Positions 22,302-33,187 of a stretch of DNA of 64,000 bases are shown in pieces. The first letter of the stretch is position 1. Each line of letters opens with the position of its first letter. Source of the stretch: Portulaca oleracea (taxonomy: Eukaryota; Streptophyta; Magnoliopsida; Caryophyllales; Portulacaceae); assembly GCA_029582165.1 (NCBI GenBank), contig CM055870.1, forward strand, positions 49,804,513 through 49,868,512, in the 5' to 3' direction. A model generated the notes under the pieces. It saw only the letters and a program-made list of their open reading frames with translations. It ran no database searches and had not been told where the DNA came from. The position numbers were made by a program, and so were the translations under genes.

Positions 22302-25300
22302 ATGGCCTGCGCTGCTTCTTCATCGGCTATTCTATCGCCAAACCCTAGGGCTTTCGCCCTCAAATCTTCCTCTTCAATGGCTGCTGCTGCTTCCATGCCT
22401 TCCCTAACTGTTCCTTCCACCTTCAATGGCCTCCGCAAGGCCGTCCGACCTCCCTCGACTCCTCGTTCGTTCGTTTCCACTCGGTCTCAGTGTTCCAAAC
22501 GCAGTTTCGTCGTCCGCGCTGTACGTCAATTGCTTGCTTACATCTTTTTGATTTCTAGTTTCATGTCGTAATTTCGAATTTGCGTTGCTGTGGTTTTGTG
22601 TGTAATTTTTGTTGTTTTGAAATGGTATCTCAAGTTAATTGCAGTTTTATGTTTGTTTTCTTGTTGTGTATCTGATGCTGTGAGTGTAATTGTTATCTAT
22701 GTATGCTTTCGTGAAGGGGAAGGGGATTGCCTGCTAGATTGCACGCGTAATAGTAGGCTTCTGATGATTTTTTTCACCATTTAATTGATAAATTTGCTTG
22801 TGGAGAGTGTTTTCTAGAATCCAGTGGAGAATTTTCACTGGGAAAGTGTACTTTAGAATGTTTGGTTGAAGTTGCAAATTTCCAAATATTTGAAATGTCC
22901 AAACTATTTTTCAAATGTCCAAACTATCCTTATTCATAATTGCTCGGGTTTGTTATATTAGGCGTGTCTTGGAAATTTGTACACTTTGGATCCTATTTCC
23001 CACATTAAAATGTTTTCCTTTACCCTGTAAGAAAATTTTTCCCCAATGATCATTGTATAATTGCAGGCTCCATGTAAAATGTTATCCATTGACAAATGAC
23101 AACCAATCACCTGAAATTAGTCAAACTTGGGAAAGCTGGCCAATTTCCGCATGGAAATTGGGAACCAAATGGTAATTTGTTGTTTACAATGTGTTTGGAG
23201 TGTGACAGTCACGCAAGAGCACATTCTGAGAGGAATGCTTAAATTGATTTGGCTTGTTTACGTGTAGTCTGACTACCTGTAAATGGGAGTATGCGCTTCA
23301 GCTCCATATTAGTTTTTGTACACGTGAAATGCTTGTTCAGATTTAATTTTTGATCAATTATATTATCTTCTCTTTTTTTTTTATTTTTTTTATTCGACTT
23401 TGCTGGAGTACTAACTTTAGGGAGGCATTGTGAACTTTAACTATTGCATCAGTTTTCTCTAGTATCTAGATTTTAGTTAAACTGTCTCTACAGAATTTGA
23501 TATTTTCATTGTTTATGTTCTCCCTATTTGGAGTAGAGTTTTCAGAGTGCAAATTGTTGTTTTGTTTCTACAGGGAGAAGCCCCCTTAGTTGGCAATGTT
23601 GCACCAGATTTTGAGGCAGAGGCTGTTTTTGACCAGGAGTTCATTAATGTAATTTACTTTACTAAAATCCTTATTTTGGTATTGAAAGTTGAAGAATTTC
23701 TAAAACTGAAGGCTACTGGTCCTTATTGTGGGAATCATCCTGCAGTGTTTTTTTTTTTTGTTCTTATGAGTATTTGTACCCTATTAACTTATGCTTTCGC
23801 TTACAGGTTAAGCTCTCTGATTACAAGGGAAAGAAATATGTGATTTTGTTCTTCTATCCCCTGGACTTCACATTTGTTTGCCCTACTGGTTAGTTTTGTG
23901 CTGAATTTGAAACAATAAGAGTGTTCTGTGCTGAGTACTAACTTTTTCTATTTTACTCATAGAGATCACTGCTTTCAGCGACCGATATGAGGAATTTGAA
24001 AAATTGAATACCGAAGTACTTGGTGTTTCTGTTGACAGTGTTGTAAGTACTAATTTTTGCTCCAAATCTTAGGCATATTTTATCTTGCATACAGTTTTCT
24101 GTGCTTATTTCATGTAATCATATGTTATTGTTGTTCTTTTGCATTATTAAATGGGATTGTGTGATACTATCACTAATATGTGCGCTCAATGAGAACTCTG
24201 CTACCCTCCCCTCCCGTGACCCCCATATCAAACAATATGAAGTAAATAACAAGATGAATATGTAACGAATGCTTTAGTAGTATATATAGGAAAAATGGTC
24301 CAAAATCAATGTAATTGAGAGCAAATGCAAGCATGAGCTACTGTGGTTTAATTCAGTCTTGGCTGGTGGCTTGCCATTTGTAGCTAGCCTAAAGCTCGAG
24401 GCTTGGTCATGAAGTATTGAGCTACACCTATCAAAGGTTGGAGAGAACATTCAACCAAGACTAATTTGGTGCTAATATATTACACTCATTTGGATCCTTT
24501 TTGACTTATTGCAATTCCCTAGTTCAAAATCAAACCTCAAGTAGCTTTGTATTCTACTCTTTGATTGTAATGCCATCAATTTATATAATTTGGCTACTTG
24601 CTCTTTGCTTCACCTTTGTTTATGTAGATACTAGAGTTACTAAAGATTACATTTTGAAGAATATATGGATGGTCATTATAGTCTTTTTTTTTAAAAGTTG
24701 AATACTAAACTTAATGAGTATTCATTTGCAGTATATAAAACCAAAGTCTTATATTTGAAAATGAATGTATAAAACAAAAAAATTAATAAATAAAATATGT
24801 GATAAACCAAGGTTTGGGAATCCCTAGTTTTAACAACCCCCACCCCCATCCACCCCCAGAAAAAAACCCAGAAAGTTTATTATTTTTGCCATTATTGTTA
24901 TTGCCATTCTTTTTATGGCTGTACTTTTTGATCTTGAAATGATTGGTTGATGAGCTTCTGTTTTATGCAGTTCTCACACCTTGCATGGGTCCAGACTGAT
25001 AGGAAATCTGGTGGTTTGGGTGATCTGAAGTATCCATTAGTTTCTGATGTCACCAAATCTATTTCGAAATCCTACAATGTTCTGATCCAGGACCAGGTAT
25101 AATGTGTCACACCTAATTACAAGTATTCAAAGTTGTGGTTTGAGTGGTTTGTCTTTGATCCTGTTTTATAGGGTCTTATGCATGGATTCAAAAAATTTGG
25201 TCAATCATTGTTGAGTGCATCTCCTCGGAAAGGTTTTGGAGTTTGTTGAAACTCGTTTTCACCCACATCAAGCGTGAAATAGGATGCAATTTTTACATTT

Positions 25301-27494
25301 TGCAGTTTTTTAACTGTATGAATCAAAACTGAAACGGCGAACAAAACTGCTTTTTGAATCCTTGGTCTTGTGTTAACCTTGTCAATTAAGAGCATTTTCT
25401 GGCCGTCTTAAATCTTGTGATGATGAGTTGGATACACCTTTTCCAATTTTTTCCTTCTTACTTTCTTATTTATCCTTTGTTTTGGATGAGTTGGTGGGTG
25501 GGGGGGGGGGCTGATGGTGTTATGGGAAACCTCCAACTGTATAGAGATGCGAGTAAGGTCCAATTTATAACTAATGTATCTTGATTGTAGTTACTGCTCT
25601 GACCTTAAGCTGGTACAAAATAGCTTTTGGAAAGATGGTGGTAAGAGCTTGGAGCACCAGTCATATTGGAAGATATATGGTGTACTAGGGTGAAATTTAG
25701 TGAATCCTGGTTTGGAAAGTGATTGCAGGCATTAGTCTTAGGGGCAGTGGGCGGCCTTTGTGTCTAATGATTGTGATGGGGGGCGGAGGTTGTGTTACAC
25801 AAGGACTGGGGGGGGGGGGGGAAGATTGGTCCTTGGTCAAAGTGGGTTTCGCATTGTAGACACTTTGATTACAGTTCAAAGTGGGTGTCTTGTGAGTTTG
25901 TAAATTGGATATAGAGAAGGCTTATGATCATGTCAACTAGTTCCTTCTTTACGTCATGTCTACAATGAGTTTTGGTGATACATGAATGCTAGTCCTAGTT
26001 AATGGTGTCCCTACCCAGTTCTTTTCTACTTTGAGAGGAATACGCCAAAGAGATCCATAATCACTACTCCTCTTGTTGATGTTGGAGGTAATTTTTAGGA
26101 TGATTATGACAGCTTTGAGAGGTGTATTACTGTCAGATTTTCCAGTGGAGCTGTGAATTTGGTAAATTTGAGTGTTTCACATCTTCCATTTGCTAATCAC
26201 CCCATCGTCCTATGTGATAATGATTGTGAATTGATGGTGAACCTCTGTTATGTTCTCAGGTGCTGTTTTAGGTTTGAGGATGAATTTAGGAAAAAAGTTG
26301 TATGAACCCTATGGCTAGAAGAACTTGGGTTGTTGTATTGGGTCTTCTGTGATAATGATTCTGAACAGATGGTGAACCTCCGTTATGTCCTCACTTGGTT
26401 TGAGAATTAATTTGGGAAAACATTCTATGATGCCTGTGGTTCAAGTGGACAACTTGCAGTCGCTAGTGAGAATTTTGGGTTGTATTGAGTCTTTTCTGTC
26501 TACTTATGTTGTCTTTCTCTCGGGTACATTTCAAGAAGATACTTAGATATTTGGGATCTGATTAGGCAATTATCAAAAGGTTCTAGAGAAAACTCTCCGA
26601 GTGAAAATCTAAATAATTTTCGCAGCCCGGGGGGGGGGGGGGGGGGCAGTGACTCTTGCAGAGGGTGTTCTCAAGCATTCGGACTTACTTCCCACCTCTT
26701 TCTTACCTTCTTCAGTCGCAAACATGTTGGAAAGAATTATAAGAAAACTCCTTATGGGTTCTTTTGGGAGTGATTCAAGTTTCACATGGTTCCTTATGGC
26801 ATGAATGATGATGTAATGAGGCTCCATTGGAAGGTCCTTGTCCCAATCTTTATGTTCTTGTAGTGGATAGAACTAATTGCGTTGTCCATTAGTGGGAGCT
26901 ACATTTAGGCTCTAATGTTTGGTCTCTAGTGTTCAGAGTACTTGGACAAAAATGCCATTCAATTTTCCATTTTAGTAAAAAATGCCACCAATTTTTAAAA
27001 ATTGTCATTATTGCCACCCAACATTCCAAAATAGTAAAAAATAGTAAAAATGCTACTGAAACTTGCTATGGTAGATTGTGAATTCGTTAAAAGATTGTTT
27101 GGACAAAAATGTCATTTAGCTTTCCAAAAAAGTCAAAAATGTCACTCAACTTTCCCAAAAAGTAGAAAATGCCACTACCATCAATTAAAATAGAAACAAA
27201 TGTCACTAGCTTTCATTTATTTAAATTAATAAATAAAAATATTCAAGTTTCAACTAGAGATTTGCTAGAAAATAAAAATTTTGTTTATAAATTATGTAAT
27301 TGTAAATTTTTTTTTTACGATTAGGATTTTATATGGCAATGTTGAATTTTTTATGTTTTCTTTGCAATATTTTATCTTATTTTATTTTATTTCTTAGTGT
27401 ATTCTTAAGATATTTATAATAATATTCTCTCTATGACTTGTTCTCTATCACCTTTGACTTATTATAGTATGTAACACATCACTTTAACATTGAA

Positions 27495-27560
<66 letters not shown>

Positions 27561-28482
27561 TGGATAAGATGAGAAGGGCTCCTAAGTGAGCATTGAGCAT
27601 GATGAATGTTGGTCTTTAGATCAATCATGAAGGGTGGGTATTAATTTAGCATTTTTCTTTTTCTGGTTGGGGAAAATGAAAATATTAAATGTTTAAACTT
27701 TTTTCTTTTTTTTTGGTTGGAAAAAATAGTTAATGTGCATTGGAAGCTGAGCAATTAATGTTGGGCGATTTCCCAAACGCACGTCAATAATTTTGCAGCT
27801 TTGAAGATAAAAAAAAAAATCATTCCAACATATACTTTGATGTTCATTATCTTATAACTTGATGTTCATCACTAGATACCCTGATGTTCATTTCTTTTAT
27901 AAGAAAATGAACATCATGGTATATGAAGCTCATTTTCTTATAACGTGATGTTCATTACCATATATCATGATGTTCATTTCTCTTATAAGCAAATGTTGAG
28001 AAATAAACATCATGTTATAAGGCAATGAACATCATGTTATAGGAAAATAAACACCACATTATAAGAGAATGAACATCATGTTATACACTGTTTTTTCTAG
28101 CTGGAGAAATGAACATCACGTTATAAGAAATGAACATCAAGATATTTGGTAGTGAACGTTATGTCATAAGAGGATGAACATCAAGGTATATTGTGGAATG
28201 ATTTTTCATCTCTAGAGCTACGTAATTAATGACTTGTATTTGGGAAATCGCGCAACATTAATTGCTCACATTCCCATACACATTAACTATTTTTCCCAAC
28301 CAAAAAATGGAAAAAAGCTTAAACATTTAATGTTTTCGTTTACCCCAACGAGAAAAAAAAAAGAAAAAAGCTAGATTAATACTCACCCTTGATGATTGAC
28401 CTAATGGCCCAGATTCACCATGCTCACCTAGTAGCTCTTCTTATCCTATCCATTCCCCCCCCCACCCCACCCCCCCCACACC

Positions 28483-28525
<43 letters not shown>

Positions 28526-30697
28526 TATGTATGTATGTATGTGCATGTATTTAATTTAACGTTACAGTGATGTGTTGCTGACTATAGTAAAACAAAGTTG
28601 ACTGAGAATAAGTCATAGAGAGAATATTATTATAAATATTTTAATAATAAAATTAGAAATTAAATAAAATAAAATTTTATAGAGAAAACATAAAAAAAAT
28701 TCAATATTACTACATAAGATCCTAATCGTAAAAAAAAGTTTTTTTACAATTACATGATTTATAAACAATTTTTTTATTTTCTAGCGAATCTTCAGTTGAA
28801 ACTTGAATATTTTTATATATTAGTTAAAATAAATGGAAGCTGGTGACATTTTTTTCTATTTTAATTGATGGTAGTGGCATTTTTAACTTTTTGGGAAAGT
28901 TGAGTGGCATTTTTCTTCGACTTTTTTGAAAAATTGAGTGACATTTTTGTCCAAGCAATATTTTAATCGGTTCACAACCTGCTATGCCAGGTTTCAATGA
29001 CATTTTTTACTATTTTGGAAAGCCGAGTGACAATAATGACATTTTTTAAAAGTCAGTGACATTTTTGACTAAAATGGAAAGTTAAGTGACATTTTTATTC
29101 AGGTACTCTCAATGTTTACATGGGATGGGTTTGCTGGTGAAGTGTCTTTAATGAATTTTTTTCAATATCTAATGAGGCCATTTTAAGTGATTCTTCACAG
29201 GACATATGGTGAGATAAGATTTGAGTAAGAAAGGATCTTTACGATCAACTCCTATTATTAAAAACTCTTTAGTATGCAATCTTTATCATTGCATCTTTTG
29301 GAGGACAGTGCTTTCCCATCCATCATTACTGGGAAGTCTTTGAAGGTTGCATTTTTTGAGGGGAAATGACTCATGGGAACATCTTGACTTGCAATAATTT
29401 ACAATGAGGGAAATCTTGACTTGCAATAATTTACAATGAGGGGAAGGTTTTGGTTAATAGGTGCTGCATATGCAAAAGGCATCTTGAATCACCGGATTAC
29501 TGTGCTGCATCTTGCTTGGGGGGTTTCTTTGGCAGTTAACTGAAGAAGGCGCCATGGTTATACCACATGTCGTTTATTTGTAGTGCTTGTAGAAAAAGGA
29601 ACAGGAGGATTTTCGAGGGGGTTGAAACTCCTCTTCAATGCTTGGAAGACACTTTAAGCAGGTCTCTCAGTTGGGTTGATGGGAGGTTTAGCTGTTCTTC
29701 TTTTGGTATGGTTGATTTTATGGGCAGTTATAATTGATGTATGAAAGAGTGAGGGCAAGGTTTGTTGTGGGGTTGGTTGAATTGAACTGGCTGGGCTTAT
29801 ATACAGTGTGACATGGGGTTGGTACTTAAGTAACTTAACTAAATGAATTGTGCCTTTACAATGTCTTCATTTTTTATTTTCTTTTTCCCTTTCTAGTCTG
29901 GTATGGTGAAATCAGTACTGCCATGAGATTTCCTTTTTTCTTATATACAGTGTGACATGGGTCTGTTATGGTATTTGTAACTTGGGTCAGCCCATGCCTT
30001 TTTGACTTGTGTTTGGTTGTGGTAGGGGTGGCTTTAGTTGTGTATTTGCTCTGTGTTCCTACCTGTAGATTACAATTAATTCTAAGTTGAGTTATTCGAT
30101 TGCTCTTGGTATGTTGCTTTTGGCAAATTCAGTTTTCCTTGAGAAGTTTACGTGGAGATGGTTGATTTGTGCCCACTTTCATCAATCATTTGAAATAACA
30201 ACTGTGGTTAGAGAAATGAAATAGAGCATCATCTATGAGTCCCAGTCCCTCCCCCTTCCCCCATCTTATTGTTATGTTTTCTTTGCCACTGACTCACATG
30301 TGGCACAAACTCCGTGTTTGTTTAATATGTTCCAGGGAATTGCATTGAGAGGACTGTTCATCATTGACAAGGAAGGTGTCATTCAGCACTCAACCATTAA
30401 CAACCTTGCCATTGGTCGCAGTGTTGATGAGACTCTGAGGACACTTCAGGTGAATACCATCATTAGAACCAAATTGCGTTCTTTTGTAGATGCCTTGTTG
30501 CAGTATTTTCGCATTTTCTTTCCCGTCTTTATAGGAATCATGAAATTAATCGTGGGCGACAATTCGCATTTGGTCTGCAGGCACTGCAGTACGTGCAGGA
30601 GAATCCCGATGAAGTTTGCCCTGCAGGGTGGAAGCCTGGGGAGAAGTCAATGAAGCCAGACCCCAAGCTCAGCAAGGAATACTTTGCTGCCATTTGA
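22302..30697 (+). CDS. BAS1: Chloroplast 2-Cys peroxiredoxin (BAS1 type), seven exons
   Basis: A thiol peroxidase that reduces hydrogen and organic peroxides in the chloroplast stroma and is recharged by NTRC or thioredoxins. Exons: 22302-22520, 23574-23648, 23807-23888, 23963-24042, 24971-25096, 30336-30449, 30581-30697; all introns are GT-AG. They join to 813 nt, 270 residues plus stop, close to the usual length. Residues 1 to about 70 are Ser/Ala/Arg-rich, as in a plastid transit peptide. The peroxidatic Cys is C123 in FTFVCPTE and the resolving Cys is C245 in DEVCPAGW. The GGLG (166-169) and terminal YF (266-267) motifs of over-oxidation-sensitive eukaryotic enzymes are both present. ATG 22302 is the first in frame and begins the transit peptide. 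Intron 5 is 5239 bp and full of transposons; the other introns are 74-1053 bp. All splice sites and phases fit, so the gene looks functional. Confidence 0.96.
26935..29109. mobile_element. 2.2-kb foldback element inside the intronic LINE
   Basis: The left arm (26935 to about 27490) and right arm (about 28560-29109) are diverged inverted copies, beginning AGAGTAC and sharing words such as GGACAAAAATG, CCATTTTAGT and AACACATCACT. A second inverted pair lies inside (about 27562-27710 and 28305-28455). The centre (27830-28200) holds many copies of GATGTTCATT in both orientations. The whole element is close to symmetric about position 28015. (AT)n, (AG)n and (CA)n runs sit at the joints. There is no transposase. 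No clear target duplication was found. A foldback or MULE-related origin is likely. Confidence 0.75.
27497..27561. repeat. (AT)n followed by (AG)n microsatellite
   Basis: About 24 bases of AT followed by about 40 bases of AG with one interruption, inside the foldback element. The opposite arm has (CA)n(TA)n at about 28484-28525. Confidence 0.9.
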
Positions 30698-30787
30698 ATG
30701 CCATTAGATTGAACTGAACTTGTGTATCACTTTTGGCAGCTTCGAGTTTTTGATTTCTGTGTCATGAATTTTGAGCTGATTTTAGGG

Positions 30788-30793
30788 AATAAA
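30788..30793 (+). terminator. Candidate poly(A) signal of the peroxiredoxin gene
   Basis: AATAAA about 90 bases after the stop codon, at the usual distance for a plant 3' end. Confidence 0.5.
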
Positions 30794-30799
30794 ATGGCA

Positions 30800-31985
30800 G
30801 CATATGATAGCGCCAATGTGAAATGCTGATCAATCTTTGCTGGTGAAATGCTAAGCTGTTATTGTTTAGCAGTTCAGGGGTTGTCATGCTTGTTCAGTTG
30901 TTCATGCTTTGGTGACTTTGTAGGCTAGTCAGAAATCTTTTGGATTCTTAGGAACACAGGGTAAGGCTCCAGTGTACTTTGTGCTTCTCTATAGATCTGG
31001 CATGCAAATGGGTAAATCGGTTTGGGTGGTGTCGGCTGAACTAATTTTGGTTCGGGTAGGTTTAGGCTGATTTCAGGTTTTATTCGGATAGGTTCAGGTG
31101 AATTTCTTTCAGATTGGATTCTAGTTCATTTCGGGGTTATTATTGTGTGGATCATTAACAAGGTCACTTTTTTGGTTGCGGTCCAGATCAGTTTCGAGTA
31201 AAGATCGAATCATCCATCCGGGCGTCGGCTCGGATCCTGGTTCCATTTTTCGATTCAGGTTTTGGGTCTCGGATCAATTTAGTCATTTCTACCTCTTGAC
31301 TTGAAATGGGACCCATGGCTGGCTGCTGCTTAAACTGCCGTAGAATGGGCTCCCTAGTTTTGGTAGCATGGAAGGGGAAGTATACTTTGGAAGTAGAAGC
31401 ATACTTTTTCCAGATCTCATAGCTGATTCATCTAGAACTTCAAAATTTCTGCACCAGGTCACTGTGTACTGAGAGTCCCACTTGAATAACCTGACAGGCA
31501 CACCACAATTTCAGGCAGTTGAGCGGATCATAAAGTATCCAACGGGACAGTACAAAACTACCAAGGTGGAAGTTGGACGATACACACCACAATTTTCCTG
31601 GTGGATACTACCATTTTGCAAGCATCCTAACAAGGTTTAATTTTTGGTAGACATAAAAACTTGTAGGGTTGGTGTCTCATGGACTATGTTATGGGTAATT
31701 ATGTGTTTATCTTTCACCCTAATTTGCAAGCATCCTAACAAGGTTTATTTTCTATTTCGATTAGCACATTTTAAAAATCGACTGTTTGATCTGGTGCTCA
31801 ATTTTAAATAATCACATGTTAAAAGACAACTTACAACGGATAATTGACCTAATAACTCTTTTTTCAAAATATAGTGATAGTTTTTAAATAATCACATGTC
31901 AAAAGTCAAATTATATAGGATAATTGACCTAATAACTCGTTTTTTAAAATATAATGATATTAAATAACATACCAACCAAACCAAG
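30800..31985. other. Downstream flank of the peroxiredoxin gene
   Basis: No recognisable gene. A 22-bp word beginning GCAAGCATCCTAACAAGG occurs twice (about 31618 and 31726). An 80-bp segment is tandemly duplicated at about 31800-31880 and 31880-31960 (shared words AATAATCACATGT and AATTGACCTAATAACTC). A 70-codon minus-strand frame at 31289-31501 matches nothing I know. Confidence 0.5.
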
Positions 31986-32212
31986 TGTAGACACCAGATT
32001 TTATATCGGGATAAGTGCACAAGTGTAAGTCAAGAGCAATACGCATACCCTATCACAAGATTGGGCCCGAAGCAAAGCAAGAAGGGTTAATGACCTTAAA
32101 ATTGACCGTTTGGTCTCATGTGGACGCTGGAGTCCTTATTTGAGGAAATTGTGGAGCCCACAGTATTGCTTACTCAGCCCCTTCCCTCTTTATTCTCTCT
32201 CTACCAAAAAAA

Positions 32213-32417
32213 CAGAGCAAGGGGATGGACAGGGGAGGCAGAGGGCGGCTGGCGGTCAAACCCATGGCTCGGGTCGGGGTCTTCGTCGCCGGAGGCGGCG
32301 GCGGAGTCGTACTGGGTGGCGCCGGAGTCCGCCCACGGCGGGATCGGCGGAGCAAAATCAGAGCCTTTCTTGTTGTTCTTCGTCCTCTCAAAATGGCAGC
32401 TGTTGAATGTGTGGTCT
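32213..32417 (-). pseudogene. Captured exon-like fragment 2 in the Pack-MULE
   Basis: On the minus strand an AG splice-acceptor-like site (TTTAG before CAGACC, about 32420) leads into an open frame with normal-looking protein sequence: HFERTKNNKKGSDFAPPIP, then WADSGATQYDS and GDEDPDPSHGFD. It ends in the terminal repeat. GC is high compared with the AT-rich flanks. The family is not recognised. It may be the second exon of the same source gene as the fragment at 32867-33187. Confidence 0.45.
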
Positions 32418-32866
32418 GCTAAAGTTTAATATGAACGCGAGTAGACTTCACCCAACAATAAATTCATTAACTTCCCCATATACCTTTGGGCAACCAAGGA
32501 GGTTGAAAAGGAGGTTCCTGCACCACCTAGTTGGTCCTAATGCAATAGCTATGCTTCGCAAAAAGCATTAGTTCCATCATCAGATAAACCAATTAACACC
32601 TTTCACTTCAATTCAAGCTAATCGCATTCAAATGCATGCCACAAAGCAGCAAGTACTAACTTTGCGGCTCAAGTTCAAGGCCCCACAACGCCAAGCACTA
32701 ATCCCAAAGGTTTATCAGAATACAATGGCAACGACCATAAATTAATAATAATTTGAAATTGCCAAAAAATGGTCATTCAATGAAGCAGATATAAAGATAC
32801 AACCAAATCAAAGAATAAGCAATGCCACCAACTCAGTCAATTCCAATTGAAGTGGAAACATGGAGC

Positions 32867-33187
32867 TTAGCCTACCGTTTTTGTCAGGTTCTTAACCTTC
32901 TTCTTCATCACCTTGACAATCTTTTTCACGATTTTCTTCTCCTTCACAGCGTTCGAAGTTCTGGCATCACCGGCGGCGGAATTCGAAGTTTTAGCATCAC
33001 CGGCGGCAGTAAGTTGAGATCCACGCGACATAGCCTTCTAGACGATTTCGAGGCTCAAATCCTCGTCACCTACATCGTCCTCGTCGTCGGTATTGTTACC
33101 CACCGAATTCTGATTTTTGCTCACTCGTTCTTCATCATCGTAATTAGATTTCGCCTTGCCCTTCATCTCTTTCTCTACCTTCCCCAT
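32867..33187 (-). pseudogene. Captured exon-like fragment 1: acidic then Lys-rich protein
   Basis: From ATG at 33187 the frame runs 49 codons (MGKVEKEMKGKAKSN..., then an Asp/Glu-rich stretch DDEDDVGDED) to one in-frame TAG (33038-33040). It then continues 56 codons in the same frame to TAA (32867-32869), passing a duplicated AAGDAKTSN / AAGDARTSN and a Lys-rich end, KKIVKKIVKVMKKKVKNL. A single stop inside an otherwise coherent frame suggests a decayed copy of a host gene. The charge pattern suggests a nuclear or nucleic-acid-binding protein, but no family is assigned. Confidence 0.5.

Larger units (their letters stand above)
25690..29760 (+). pseudogene. L1-type LINE remains inside peroxiredoxin intron 5
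   Basis: Broken frames in the sense direction show reverse-transcriptase landmarks: [11 protein letters not shown] near 25900-25935, VNGVPT...LRGIRQRDP near 26000-26060, a region like FCDNDCE near 26215, then after the foldback insertion [14 protein letters not shown] (zf-RVT-like, about 29458-29505) and [21 protein letters not shown] (about 29595-29655). Stops and frameshifts are frequent. About 135 bp are tandemly duplicated (26215-26345 and 26347-26480). The endonuclease part is not recognisable, so it was probably 5'-truncated on insertion. It is transcribed only as intron. Confidence 0.8.

Noticed and set aside
22250..22480. Minus-strand frame over peroxiredoxin exon 1
   Set aside because: Shadow of the transit-peptide exon, which has clear splice sites and homology on the plus strand.
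26926..29118. A 9-bp target duplication for the foldback element
   Set aside because: The flanks CTAGTGTTC and CAATGTTTA do not match convincingly.
31289..31501. 70-codon minus-strand frame after the peroxiredoxin gene
   Set aside because: No recognisable family, splice context or start support; left as unassigned flank.
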